From positions 17,809-81,808 of the forward strand of contig CAIPAH010000025.1 in NCBI GenBank assembly GCA_903862955.1: a stretch of DNA of 64,000 nucleotides. Direction: 5' to 3'. Made by a program: the position numbers and the translations under genes. The DNA is from an uncultured Opitutia bacterium. Lineage in GTDB: Bacteria > Verrucomicrobiota > Verrucomicrobiia > Opitutales > Opitutaceae. This document shows, one piece after another, positions 17,290 to 26,009 of the stretch; the stretch's first letter is position 1; every line of letters begins with the position of its first letter. A model generated the notes under the pieces. It was not told the DNA's origin. It did not search any database and saw nothing but the letters and a program-made list of their open reading frames with translations.

Positions 17290-19752
17290 TCAGAGCGAAT
17301 TGTCGAACTTGAGGGGATCATCCTTGGCCTTCTTTCCGGGCTGGCCGAAATTGTAGCTGAATCCGAGGTAAACAATCCGCGCACTGCGCCGCCGCACGAG
17401 GTCCTCGTGCAGGAGTGGCGTGTCGATGACGTTCTCCTCTTTCAGGGAATTGAAGAGATCCGAAACCGTGAGGACCAAGGCCGCCTTTTTGAGCCAGAGG
17501 TCGTGCCGGAAGCCCGCATTGGCGACGAAGGTCGGGCGGCGCTCACCCTGCGGCGTGAGCCGGGCGGACGCGTAGTTGCCGTTGAGTTGGAACTGCGTGG
17601 TCGGGCTGAGGCGCACGCTGACCCCGGCCTTCGCGAGCCAGGAGACATCGGACCGACTCGAGCTGTAGCCGAGGTTGGCGGCGTCGATCGTGTTGAAAAA
17701 GGTGTTGCTGCTGAAATTGAGTGTGACGTGGCCGCCCACGTCGACGTTGGCCGTGAGTTCCAGCCCGCTGGCGCGGTTGACCGCTATGTTCTCCCGCGTG
17801 TTGAGCAAGATGCCGTTGCCGAGGTCGGTCGTGATGTTCGTGAAGCCGTGGTAGGTGTAGCGATAGTAGGTCGTCGCGGTGAAGCTGGTCTCGCCCTGAT
17901 GGAAGCTGTAGCCGCCCTCGACCGAATGAATGTCCTCGGGCTGCAAATACGGGTTGCCGGCGCGCAGGGTAAACGGATCGAGATACTCGGGAAACGGGTT
18001 GAGGTCTTCCGTGTCGGGCCGGTGGATCCGGTGGCTGTAGTTCAGCTGCCACTCATGCGGGTCGCCGGGCCGATAGGTCAGGTGCAGGCTCGGGTAGATC
18101 CGCGAGTAGTCGTTGGGAATGTCCTGGCCGGTGGTGACGAGCTGGGACGCGGTCGTGGTAAATTCGGGCCGCACGCCGGCCAGCACCGCCACGGATCCCA
18201 AGGTGCGGGCGTAGGTCGCATAGAACGCGTGGATGGTCCGGTCCAGGATGAAGCGGTTGGACTTGGTCAGGTCCTCCATCCACTGACCGGAGGCCGGATC
18301 GAGAAACTCGTTGTAGAAATCCGAATCGCGGCTCTCACGGGTCAGGTCGTAGCCCGATTCAAATTTGGACCCGTCCGCGAGGGGCCGCGCATAATCAACG
18401 CTGGCCTCGTGGCTACGCTCGGTGTTGTGGATGATGACATTGTCGTAGGTCGGCGGCTGCACCGGCACGCGGTAGGTATTGGTGAAGTGGTCCGGCTCGC
18501 TTTCCTGGGTGACCGAATCCTTGAACTCCAACTTCAGCTCATGGCCCTCGTCGGCAAACGAATGCCGGTAGTTCCCCGCCGCCTCGGTGCTGCGCTCGAA
18601 TTCGGGATCGTAGCGCGCGCGATCGTAGTCGCTGAAGACCGAACCGGTGGCGTCACTCACGAGATTGTGGTCGGTGGCATACCGCGAGAAAGTGCGGTCG
18701 TTGAAATTGCCGGTCAGGCCGAACTGGTTGGCCGCATTCGGGGCATAATCCAAGCCCAGGCGGGCCAGCTGGGTGAACGGCCGGGAGACCTCCACGGTCC
18801 GCTTTTCCGCGTGCGTGACGACTCCGGTGACCGGGTCCGTAATCGTGCGGATGTCGGATGCGGTGCGGTGGCGGTCGTCCTGCCGGAGGCTGTAGCTGGC
18901 GAAGACGTTGACCGGACCCTGGTGGTCATTGAGCGACAGGCTGGAGTTGTAACGGCCGTCATTTCCGACGTTGAAGCTCACGGTTCCGGACAGGCCGGCA
19001 TCGTGCGGGCGCTTCAGCGCGATGTTGATGATGCCCGCCGTCCCGTCGGGTTTGTATTTGGCCGACGGGTTGGTGATCACCTCAATTTTATCAATGGAGT
19101 CGGCCGGAAGCTGCTGGAGCACTTCCGCCCGGCTTTGGCCCATCAGCGTGGACGTCCGGCCATTAATCAGGATCAGGACGTTGTCGGAGCCCCGCAGGCT
19201 GACATTGCCGTCAATGTCCACGTCGACCGAGGGCACGTTCTGGAGCAGGTCGCTCGCGGAACCGGTCACGCTCCGAATGTCGCGACCCACGTTGTAGACC
19301 TTGCGATCGATGGCGTTGAGCTGCGCGTCATGCGTCGCCGTCACCTCGTATTTCTTCAGCTGCACCGGTTCCTCGGCCAGTTCCAGCCGGCCCAGGTCGA
19401 TCCGCGGCTGGCCCGGGGCGATGGAAAACGCCGGCGTCGTGCGTGCCGCAATACCCACACGCCCGTACGACACGGTGTAGTCGCCCGCCGGGACCTTCTC
19501 AATGACGAAGCGCCCGCGCTGGTCAGTGATTGCGCCTGCCACGATCGTGCCGTCGGCCAGCTTCAGCGTCACCGCGACAAACTCCACCGGCTGGCCTGTC
19601 GCGGGAGCGAGCAACGTGCCGGTCACCCGGGTCTGGGCCGGAGGAACCCCCGGGAGTTTTCCCGCGGGGGATTTTTCCTGAACCGGCGCAGCCCCCAGCA
19701 GCGCGGTGCCCGCCAGAAGTGCGGACAGGGCCCGGAGAGCGCAGCGCAACAT
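17290..19752 (-). CDS. TonB-dependent receptor with carboxypeptidase-like N-domain
   Basis: An 820-residue outer-membrane receptor. A signal peptide (ALRALSALLAGTALLGAAP) precedes a carboxypeptidase regulatory-like domain (about 40-130: VTGTLLAPATGQPVEFVAVTLKLADG, GRFVIEKVPAGDYTVSY). The plug follows (YNVGRDIRSVTGSASDLLQNVPSVDVDIDGNVSLRGSDNVLILINGR), then a barrel of aromatic-rich strands ending in RSARIVYLGFSYNFG. The domain order fits the outer membrane beta-barrel family of Bacteroidetes/Verrucomicrobia receptors. The C-terminal extension KKAKDDPLKFDNSL after the last strand is unusual. The start was placed at ATG 19752 because the signal peptide begins there. The substrate is unknown. It stands alone, with no transport neighbours. 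Confidence 0.86.
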   Translation of the reverse strand: MLRCALRALSALLAGTALLGAAPVQEKSPAGKLPGVPPAQTRVTGTLLAPATGQPVEFVAVTLKLADGTIVAGAITDQRGRFVIEKVPAGDYTVSYGRVGIAARTTPAFSIAPGQPRIDLGRLELAEEPVQLKKYEVTATHDAQLNAIDRKVYNVGRDIRSVTGSASDLLQNVPSVDVDIDGNVSLRGSDNVLILINGRTSTLMGQSRAEVLQQLPADSIDKIEVITNPSAKYKPDGTAGIINIALKRPHDAGLSGTVSFNVGNDGRYNSSLSLNDHQGPVNVFASYSLRQDDRHRTASDIRTITDPVTGVVTHAEKRTVEVSRPFTQLARLGLDYAPNAANQFGLTGNFNDRTFSRYATDHNLVSDATGSVFSDYDRARYDPEFERSTEAAGNYRHSFADEGHELKLEFKDSVTQESEPDHFTNTYRVPVQPPTYDNVIIHNTERSHEASVDYARPLADGSKFESGYDLTRESRDSDFYNEFLDPASGQWMEDLTKSNRFILDRTIHAFYATYARTLGSVAVLAGVRPEFTTTASQLVTTGQDIPNDYSRIYPSLHLTYRPGDPHEWQLNYSHRIHRPDTEDLNPFPEYLDPFTLRAGNPYLQPEDIHSVEGGYSFHQGETSFTATTYYRYTYHGFTNITTDLGNGILLNTRENIAVNRASGLELTANVDVGGHVTLNFSSNTFFNTIDAANLGYSSSRSDVSWLAKAGVSVRLSPTTQFQLNGNYASARLTPQGERRPTFVANAGFRHDLWLKKAALVLTVSDLFNSLKEENVIDTPLLHEDLVRRRSARIVYLGFSYNFGQPGKKAKDDPLKFDNSL

Positions 19753-19841
19753 GCCGCAGTTACTCAGCACCGCTTGACCCACGGCAAGACAACAGCGGGG
19801 CCGGGGCAAATTTGCTGTCCCAGCCCGCGCATTGTCCGCAC

Positions 19842-20555
19842 TCAGGGCGTAACCGCGGCAGCCACCTCAGCCTTCACGGCCGCGAGGTCGTGCTGGAAGG
19901 ATGGATTCGCGAGGAAATCGCGCGCCAGCGCCTGGCCGAGCACGCGGCCGGCGTAGATATCGGTCGGGTAATGCACCCCGCCCTGCACCCGCAGCCAGCC
20001 CACCTCGCGGCCCTTCGCGATCAACGCATCACGATGCTCGGGAAAAATCTCCGCCAGCACCGCCGCATACACGGTGCCGCGCGTGGAATGCCCGCTCGGG
20101 TAGCTGTAGTCCGTCGGCTTCTCGTGTTCGACGGCGTGGGGAAAGCGAACGGGATCGACAATGTAGGGCCGCAGGCGCTGCCAGTGCTTCTTCCCCTTCG
20201 ACGTGACCGCTTTGCTCTCGGTCTCCAGCTCCTTGAAGAGCGCCTCCAGTTTCGGGAAATGGCCGGGCTGGAACCACGGCCCGATGGCCGGCGCGAAGTG
20301 GAAGGGCGAGAGTTTCACCTCGTCCTTCGCCAGCGCCACCTGTTCGGGCGTGGCGGTGGACGCGACAGCATAGGCCGCCTCGAGGTCAGCCTTGTCCTCG
20401 GCCGAACCGGCCGTGGGCGGCGGCGCCAGCAGCGAAAGGATGTCCGTGTGGCTGTCGGCGAGATACGCGGCGGTGGCAGCCGCCGGCGCCGCACGGAGCG
20501 GCAGGGCGGCGACCAGCGCGAAGAGGAAGAGATACGGGCGCATGGAACGAATCAT
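19842..20555 (-). CDS. Class A (PhoN-like) acid phosphatase, PAP2 superfamily
   Basis: A 237-residue exported phosphatase. A signal peptide (LFLFALVAALPLRAAPA) precedes the three PAP2 motifs: KKHWQRLRP (C1), YSYPSGHSTRG with the catalytic-site His (C2), and LRVQGGVHYPTDIYAG with the nucleophile His (C3). The usual SR of C3 is LR here, a small deviation. Such enzymes release inorganic phosphate from organic esters in the periplasm. The gene begins 5 bp after the stop of the TonB receptor and is surely cotranscribed, which suggests that the receptor brings in a phosphorylated or phosphate-linked nutrient. Confidence 0.9.
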   Translation of the reverse strand: MIRSMRPYLFLFALVAALPLRAAPAAATAAYLADSHTDILSLLAPPPTAGSAEDKADLEAAYAVASTATPEQVALAKDEVKLSPFHFAPAIGPWFQPGHFPKLEALFKELETESKAVTSKGKKHWQRLRPYIVDPVRFPHAVEHEKPTDYSYPSGHSTRGTVYAAVLAEIFPEHRDALIAKGREVGWLRVQGGVHYPTDIYAGRVLGQALARDFLANPSFQHDLAAVKAEVAAAVTP

Positions 20556-20560
20556 GGGGA

Positions 20561-22864
20561 TTAGAATTCAGCGGAAACGGTGAGGAAGTAGTTCCGGTCG
20601 GGGAGGACGTTGAACGCGTCCGTGGTGTAGGCGTTCGCTGGGTTGGCCCCGATGCTGTCAAGCACCTGGACTTTTTGGTTGAACACGTTGCTCACCTGCA
20701 GGCGGACCTTCACGCTCTTCAGCCAGGCGCGGTGCTCGAACTTCATTCCGTAGCCGACGGAGAAGTCACCGATCCAGTAGCTCGAGCTGTTGGCGCTGCG
20801 CGAGGCGCCGGCGCCCGGGAGGTCGGGATTGGTGATCGCGTCGTAGACCACCCAGCTGCCGACGTATTTTTCCGTCAGCGAACTGAAGAAGCCGTCCTGG
20901 CTGTAGACAAATCCGAGCGCGGCGGTCGTCTTCGGCACCGTGGGGACGTCCAGCTTGGAACCCTTGAATTCGGCTTCGTTGATCGAGCCGTTGGCGTAGA
21001 GGCTGAACCCACCGCCGACGAAATACGTGCCCTCGGCTTCAACGCCGCTGTAATGGGCGCCTTTGGCGATGCCATAGTAAAGCGGGTCGCCCGAGGAGTC
21101 GGCCGGTCCGCTATACGCGTAGTTCTTGAAATCGACGTAGTAGGCGTCGATGTCCCCGTTGAACCGGTCGTGCTGGAAGACCGTGCCGACCTGGTAGTTG
21201 GTGGACAGCTCCGGCTTGATGTCGATGGCGCCGAGGTTGCTGTTGTTGACGTAAAAGGAATTCGCCTCGCTCGGGGCCTGGAAGCCCTGCGCGATTTCCG
21301 CATAGGCCGTCCAATTCTTCTGGATCGTGTAGTGTGCCGTGAGCGAGGGCGTCGTCTCGGCATCCGTGCGCTTGGCCTGCAGCGCCTGACGGCCCGAGGT
21401 CTGGTTGACCGTGGCGTCAAAATCGCGGGTGAAGCGCATGTATTTCACGCCGCCGTTGAGGTCGAAATCGGGCGTGATCTGCCACTGGTATTCGGCGAAC
21501 GGCTGGAAAGTCGTGTTCTTGTCGACCAGCAGGTATTTGTAATCGTAAGCGGAGCCGCCGGGCAGCGTGGCCGGGTTGCCGCCGGGCGCGGCGGCTTTGT
21601 ACAGCGCCGTCGCGCTCAGGTCGATCGTGTCGGCCCCCGTCGTGTCGTAATTCACGCCGTAGGTGTAGCGGTGATTCGTGGTCGTGTCGTACCAGAGGCC
21701 CGCCTTGAACGTGCCAATGGCGTCCTGATGGGTAACGGCCAGCGTGTCGCCATACGTCCGATATTCGTTCAGCTTCACAGAGCCCAGCATCGTGCCCGCG
21801 GCGGCGCCGGAACCGAGCTTGGGCTTCTCGTGGCTGCGATTGTTGTAGGAATAGGTGTAAACCTTGTCCTCGAGCGACCAGCCGTCGCCGAACTTCGTGT
21901 CGATCCCGACGTATTCAAAATCGGCCTTCTTGTCCTGGTAGTTGTATTTCCGATTCAGCAGGTCGAGGTGGTTGGCGGCGTTGTTGTCCTTCAGCCCGAA
22001 GTTGCGGCCGTAGAGATCGATCTGCTGCTGCGTGACGGTGCCGGGATTGCCAAAGCTGATGGTGTTCACGCTGCTCAGCAGGGTGATCGTGGTGTTCGCG
22101 CCGATCGGCTGGAGGTATTTCACGTAGTAGGTGTCGCGCGCCATGTCGGAGTTGGTGCGATAGCCGTTGGTCGTCATGCGCTGGTAGGCGCCGATGGCGG
22201 AGGCGTTGTTCCACGCGGACAGCAGGCCCGAGTTCGCCTCAAAGTGGCCGAGCCTGGTTTCCCAGCTGCCAAAGCTGAGCGTGGGCACGAAGCTCAGCTC
22301 CGTGCGCGGATCCTTCGAAAAGAGTGCCATGGTGCCGCCGAAGGTGGCGTTGCCGATGGTGCTGGCGGTGCCGGGACCGCGATCCACCACGACCTGACCC
22401 AGCAGCTTGGCGGGGAAGTAGCTGGTCGTGTGATGCGTGAAGGTGTTATAGTCGCCGAACGGAATCCCGTCGAACGTCACGTTGTAGCCGCCGTCGTCGA
22501 TGCCGCGGATCGTCGTGTGCTTGGCCTCGCTGAGGCCCGGGCCGTTGGTCTCGACGTTGGCCACGCTCGGCGCGAGGTTCGCGATCGTCGCGTAATCGGC
22601 CGTGGGCGCGACGTTGTTCGAGATGTATTGCAGCGACAGGATCGACTGGGGCTGGCGCGTGTCCAGCTTGCTCGCCGTCGGTGCGGCCGTGAGGGCTGAG
22701 CCGCGGGGGGCGGCGACCTCAAATTCCTGCAGGCGAACCACCGGCTCGGCCGCGAGGCCCGCCGAGTCCGCGGCGTGAGCCGCCGCGGCCGACAAAAAAA
22801 CCGCCGCTGAGACAGCGGCGGTGAAGGGAATGATTCGGGTGAGTCGTGGAAAGGTCAGTTTCAC
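20561..22864 (-). CDS. TonB-dependent receptor coupled to acid phosphatase
   Basis: A 767-residue receptor with a signal peptide ending near AAAAHAADS. The TonB-box-like/plug start is VVRLQEFEVAAP, followed by the plug (NVAPTADYATIANLAPSVANVETNGPGLSEAKHTTIRGIDDGGYNVTFDGIPFGD, VVDRGPGTASTIGNATFGGTM) and a barrel ending in RNYFLTVSAEF with the terminal aromatic. Translation starts at GTG 22864. The region coding for the signal peptide forms a strong terminator-like hairpin (22794-22822). Its partner gene is a periplasmic acid phosphatase, so a phosphoester or phosphate-chelate substrate is a reasonable inference. RNase P RNA lies 78 bp upstream on the same strand. Confidence 0.88.
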   Translation of the reverse strand: MKLTFPRLTRIIPFTAAVSAAVFLSAAAAHAADSAGLAAEPVVRLQEFEVAAPRGSALTAAPTASKLDTRQPQSILSLQYISNNVAPTADYATIANLAPSVANVETNGPGLSEAKHTTIRGIDDGGYNVTFDGIPFGDYNTFTHHTTSYFPAKLLGQVVVDRGPGTASTIGNATFGGTMALFSKDPRTELSFVPTLSFGSWETRLGHFEANSGLLSAWNNASAIGAYQRMTTNGYRTNSDMARDTYYVKYLQPIGANTTITLLSSVNTISFGNPGTVTQQQIDLYGRNFGLKDNNAANHLDLLNRKYNYQDKKADFEYVGIDTKFGDGWSLEDKVYTYSYNNRSHEKPKLGSGAAAGTMLGSVKLNEYRTYGDTLAVTHQDAIGTFKAGLWYDTTTNHRYTYGVNYDTTGADTIDLSATALYKAAAPGGNPATLPGGSAYDYKYLLVDKNTTFQPFAEYQWQITPDFDLNGGVKYMRFTRDFDATVNQTSGRQALQAKRTDAETTPSLTAHYTIQKNWTAYAEIAQGFQAPSEANSFYVNNSNLGAIDIKPELSTNYQVGTVFQHDRFNGDIDAYYVDFKNYAYSGPADSSGDPLYYGIAKGAHYSGVEAEGTYFVGGGFSLYANGSINEAEFKGSKLDVPTVPKTTAALGFVYSQDGFFSSLTEKYVGSWVVYDAITNPDLPGAGASRSANSSSYWIGDFSVGYGMKFEHRAWLKSVKVRLQVSNVFNQKVQVLDSIGANPANAYTTDAFNVLPDRNYFLTVSAEF
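22794..22822 (-). promoter_or_regulatory. Terminator-like hairpin inside the TonB receptor signal-peptide codons
   Basis: On the minus strand a perfect 10-bp GC-rich stem (22813-22822 with 22800-22809, 3-nt loop) is followed by seven T residues. It has the form of an intrinsic terminator, yet it lies 43-71 nt after the GTG start and encodes the hydrophobic core of the signal peptide (TAAVSAAVFL). It may act as an intragenic attenuator; it could also be an accident of Ala/Val/Phe codons. Confidence 0.5.
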
Positions 22865-22942
22865 CCGCGCAGCCTACGTGACGAATGTTACATCAAGACC
22901 GCGACCGTGTGACGTCTCGGTTAAGGCTGCCTGAAATAATTT

Positions 22943-23392
22943 AGCTTTGGGGCCGGTAAGCCGGATTCTGTTCCACGCCTCGCGGCGTTTCGGTCGTTAT
23001 TTCTCTCGCGGCTACCTTGCGGCGGCCACGCCCTCCGCTGCCGCTTGCGCGGGCGCAGGAGGGTGCGGCATACCCGCGACTATGGGACGGGCCGCCCAGT
23101 CGCCTATTTTGCCTTGCACCAGATGGGGTTTTTCGTGCCGCCGACGTCGCCGTCGGCGCGGTGGGCTCTTGCCCCACCTTTTCACCCTTACCCCGCGGTT
23201 GCCCGCGAGGCGGTTTGTTTTCTGTGACACTGTCCGTCGCCGCGCTTTGAAACGCGGCGCCTGCGCGCGCCTTGCGGCTGGCGCAGCATCCTGCCCTGTG
23301 GTGTCCGGACTTTCCTCTCCGAATTTATCGGGCGCGGCGTTACCCGCGCCTTGGGATCAAAGAACTCGGAGCAACGACCAGGCCCCAAAGCT
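22943..23392 (-). ncRNA. rnpB: RNase P RNA (class A)
   Basis: About 450 nt on the minus strand. The universal core elements are present: GAGGAAAGTCCGGAC after P3 (CR I), the P10-P11 segment GGGTGAAAAGGTGGGGCAAGAG (CR II/III), the ACCCCATCTGGTGCAAGGC segment followed by AAATAGG, and the 3' end AGAATCCGGCTTACCGGCC. The ends pair over 12 nt (AGCTTTGGGGCC with GGCCCCAAAGCT) to form P1, and this pairing fixed the coordinates. It is the ribozyme that matures tRNA 5' ends. Its 5' end and promoter-proximal flank are partly repeated at 25965-26023 inside the clc gene. Confidence 0.97.
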
Positions 23393-23408
23393 AAGGGGTC
23401 CAACGTAG
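23350..23408. repeat. Direct repeat copy A (rnpB 5' end)
   Basis: This 59-bp stretch covers the first part of rnpB and its immediate upstream flank. It aligns without gaps to 25965-26023 at 49 of 59 positions by hand. The similarity resumes after a short indel in the next 20 bp (ggccaaaggcaag versus ggccaaagccaag), outside the RNA gene. Confidence 0.75.
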
Positions 23409-23447
23409 AAATTCACCGGCCAAAGGCAAGACCGGGGACGCCCGGCG

Positions 23448-24080
23448 TCACCCCCCTGCTCGACGCCACACGTCCGAGCGCACCAGGCCCCAGTCCAACT
23501 CGCTGCGGCCGGCTGGTTGAAACCCATTTCGCCGCAGCCAATCGTCCGGCGGCGTCAACCGGCGCGCCGGCAGGCCGGTTACCCGCCGAAAAAAAGCATA
23601 CATCAGCGCGTGCACTGCGAGCGCCCGCCACCGGGCGGGCCCGCGTGGAGGCAGCGCAAAGTCCACCAACAGCCAGACCGCATCCGGCGCGGCCCGGCGC
23701 GCGAGCGCCGCGACCACGGCGGCCAGCGTTTCCGGTGGAAAACAGTCGAGGAAGAAACAGGTGACGATGGCGTCGAATTCACCCCCGCCCTCCCAAGCGA
23801 GGATATCCCCGCAGTGCCAGTTCACCTGCTCTGCGCCAGGGCCGAGCCGGCGTTGGGCCCGGGCGAGCATGGCCGGGCTGGCCTCGACGCAAGTCAGCTC
23901 GGCCTCGGGGAAACGCGCGCGGCAGGCGGCGGCGAACTTTCCATGCCCCTCGCCGATACTGAGAATCCGCCGCCGGCCGCCCAGTTCACCCAGCCAGGCC
24001 GTGCGGGCGCGCTGCAGCCGGTCGCCCGCCAGGCATGCCTCCATCCAGTCGTAATGCCGCGCGAGCCGGTCGAAATTCAT
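23448..24080 (-). CDS. Class I SAM-dependent methyltransferase
   Basis: A 210-residue protein with a Rossmann methyltransferase core: motif I RRILSIGEGHGKFAAAC (about 36-52), motif II LTCVEASPAML with the acidic ribose-binding Glu, HCGDILAW, and motif IV FDAIVTCFFLDCFPPETL. The C-terminal helices (ALAVHALMYAFFRRVTGLPAR) are hydrophobic and may touch the membrane. The pattern is that of the UbiE/Methyltransf_25 group; the substrate is unknown. ATG 24080 overlaps the stop of the upstream membrane-protein gene by 4 bp (ATGA), so it is the last gene of a three-gene coupled unit. The upstream extension to 24140 is not used. Confidence 0.85.
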   Translation of the reverse strand: MNFDRLARHYDWMEACLAGDRLQRARTAWLGELGGRRRILSIGEGHGKFAAACRARFPEAELTCVEASPAMLARAQRRLGPGAEQVNWHCGDILAWEGGGEFDAIVTCFFLDCFPPETLAAVVAALARRAAPDAVWLLVDFALPPRGPARWRALAVHALMYAFFRRVTGLPARRLTPPDDWLRRNGFQPAGRSELDWGLVRSDVWRRAGG

Positions 24081-24436
24081 GTCCACTGCCAGATCAACCC
24101 CGCAATGATCGCCCCGCCCCCGTACGCCGCGACATCCCACACATCGCCGGTGGCCCGGGCGAAAAAATGCGGCGCGACGACTTCGGCCGCGACGGACCAG
24201 ACCGCCCAGTGCAACACAATCTCGGACCAGGTGGGCCGGGCTTCAGCCGGACGCCACTTGAATTTCTGGTGCAGCCAGAGCACGAGCGGCAGCGCCGCGG
24301 GGATGAGCAGGGTGTCGTTGAAATAGTTGCGCAGGAAATAACCCTTGAAGCTCAGGGGAATCATCCACCGGTTGACCGTGTAACCGCCACATGCGGCCAG
24401 GCAGACCGGATCCCAGGCGTACCGGAACCTGCTCAC
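24077..24436 (-). CDS. Small polytopic membrane protein, unknown function
   Basis: A 119-residue protein with three or four hydrophobic segments (NDTLLIPAALPLVLWLHQKF, EIVLHWAVWSVAAEVVAP, WDVAAYGGGAIIAGLIWQW). The pattern of a short loop, ND..LIP..LPL, then WDVAAY..GA near the C-terminus resembles a widespread family of small hypothetical membrane proteins. I recognise no function. It begins with GTG 24436, which overlaps the stop of the 30-codon gene upstream (GTGA), and it ends overlapping the methyltransferase start. All three products are therefore likely made together. Confidence 0.7.
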   Translation of the reverse strand: MSRFRYAWDPVCLAACGGYTVNRWMIPLSFKGYFLRNYFNDTLLIPAALPLVLWLHQKFKWRPAEARPTWSEIVLHWAVWSVAAEVVAPHFFARATGDVWDVAAYGGGAIIAGLIWQWT

Positions 24437-24525
24437 AGCAACGCCGCAATTGCCAGGCCCACCCCAAAAGCCAGGAGGATTTTCATCAGCACCTGCGGAT
24501 AGGCGGAAAAATGATCAGGGAGCAT
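24433..24525 (-). CDS. Possible 30-residue membrane micropeptide
   Basis: A short frame: ATG 24525 to TGA 24433, giving MLPDHFSAYPQVLMKILLAF then GVGLAIAALL. It has a polar N-terminus and a single hydrophobic helix covering about residues 13-30. Its stop overlaps the GTG start of the membrane protein by 4 bp, and GGTGG lies just before the ATG as a weak ribosome site. It could be a genuine small membrane subunit or only a leader that couples translation. No homology is claimed. Confidence 0.5.
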   Translation of the reverse strand: MLPDHFSAYPQVLMKILLAFGVGLAIAALL

Positions 24526-24641
24526 GCCACCATTGGTTCAATGGTTTGGGCAGGAAGGCAAATCCGGATCGCATCACGCCGGTGGAGTGGAAAACCCGCC
24601 CCCTGACTTGCCTCGGCGTCACGGAAAACAATAGTCCGCAA

Positions 24642-26009
24642 ATGCAGCTCCACGCCGAAAGCGGCACCGGTCTCCATCAGGAAGACGTCAAACGCCGCCA
24701 CATCCTGCCCAAGGCCCTGGTCATCGGGCTGGTCGCCGGCGTGATTTCCTCCGCGTTCCGCGAGGCGCTGCAATGGTCGGAGACGCACCGTATTGCCTGG
24801 CTCAACCGCCTGCCCCCGGTCGGGAGTCTGCTCGCCGCATTGTCCCTCGGTGCCGTGGGTGGCGGGGTGGGCTTGTGGCTCGTGCGGCGTTTTGCCCCCG
24901 AAACCACAGGCAGCGGGATCCCGCACATCAAGTCCGTGGTGCTGGGCGAGGAGGAGTTACGCTGGTGGCGCGTCCTGCCGGTCAAGTTTTTCGCCGGCAT
25001 CGCGAGCATTGGCGGGGGCCTGGCGCTGGGACGCGAGGGTCCGACAATCCAAATTGGCGGCGCCACCGGGCTCATGGTGTCGCGGTGGTTCCGCGTCCGC
25101 CCCGGCGAGGGCGAGCGCAAGGCCCTCATTTGCGCCGGAGCGGGCGCCGGCCTCGCCGCGGCCTTCAATGCGCCGCTGGCCGGGGTCATCTTCGTCCTCG
25201 AGGAGCTGCATGGCGCCTTCACGCCAGTCATCTTTGTCGCGGCCTTCCTCGCGTGCGTCACCGCCGATGTCGTGTGCCGGATCATGACGGGTGAAACGCC
25301 GGTCTTCGGCCTGCACGGCATGCCGGTGCCCTCGCTCACTGCATTGCCCGTGGCCTTGGTCGTAGGAGTGATGGCCGGCCTCGGCGGGGTGGTTTTCAAC
25401 CGCTGCCTGCTGGCCAGCCTGGATGCCTTTGACCGGCTGAAGCGCTGGCCGCCGATGGCCGTCGGCGCCCTGACCGGCCTGGTGGTCGGCTTGGCCGCTT
25501 GGATTTATCCGCAGGTGAGCGGTTCGGGCGGACTGCTGGCCGAACGCGCGTTGGCCGGGGAATTTTCGATCCGCGTGGTGCTCCTGCTGATCGTGGCTCG
25601 CTTTGCCCTGACGATGATCAGTTACGGCTCCGGATCCGCCGGCGGCATTTTTGCCCCGCTGCTGGTGATTGGAGCGCTCGGGGGTCTGGCGGTGGGGAAC
25701 ACCGCCCATGCCCTCGCCCCCGCCTGGGCCGGGCATCCGGAAGTCTTCGCAGTGCTGGGCATGGGGGCCTTGCTTACCGCCATCGTGCGGGCGCCTTTGA
25801 CGGGCATCGTCCTGATGATCGAGCTGACCGGGAAATACGATTACATGCTACCCCTGCTCGTGAGCTGTCTGGTCGCCTATGGGATCGCTGAAGGCCTGCG
25901 GGATTTGCCAGTTTACGAGGCGTTGCGCAGACGGGCCAAACACCGGATGGCGGCGGCATCCGCGCTTGGGCTCAAGGAACTCGGAACCTCGACCAAGCCC
26001 CAAGGCTAA
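24642..26009 (+). CDS. CLC-family chloride channel/transporter
   Basis: A protein of about 455 residues with the three anion-selectivity motifs: GSGIPHIKSV (GSGIP), GREGPTIQIGG (with the gating Glu) and GSAGGIFAPLL (GxFxP type). The internal Glu pair in NAPLAGVIFVLEELHGAF matches the proton-pathway Glu of CLC exchangers, so an H+/Cl- antiporter is more likely than a pure channel. About 10-12 membrane segments and KYDYMLPLL near the end complete the fold. No CBS domains follow. ATG 24642 was chosen; the open frame continues upstream to 24450 without family similarity. The last 14 codons and the stop lie in a repeat shared with the rnpB 5' end, so the C-terminal tail is probably an acquired sequence. 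Confidence 0.92.
   Translation: MQLHAESGTGLHQEDVKRRHILPKALVIGLVAGVISSAFREALQWSETHRIAWLNRLPPVGSLLAALSLGAVGGGVGLWLVRRFAPETTGSGIPHIKSVVLGEEELRWWRVLPVKFFAGIASIGGGLALGREGPTIQIGGATGLMVSRWFRVRPGEGERKALICAGAGAGLAAAFNAPLAGVIFVLEELHGAFTPVIFVAAFLACVTADVVCRIMTGETPVFGLHGMPVPSLTALPVALVVGVMAGLGGVVFNRCLLASLDAFDRLKRWPPMAVGALTGLVVGLAAWIYPQVSGSGGLLAERALAGEFSIRVVLLLIVARFALTMISYGSGSAGGIFAPLLVIGALGGLAVGNTAHALAPAWAGHPEVFAVLGMGALLTAIVRAPLTGIVLMIELTGKYDYMLPLLVSCLVAYGIAEGLRDLPVYEALRRRAKHRMAAASALGLKELGTSTKPQG

Noticed and set aside
19646..19675. CCCCCG...CGGGGG hairpin followed by TTTTT on the plus strand
   Set aside because: It lies antisense inside the first TonB receptor gene, with no plus-strand transcript to end, and the stem is only 5 bp with an interrupted extension.
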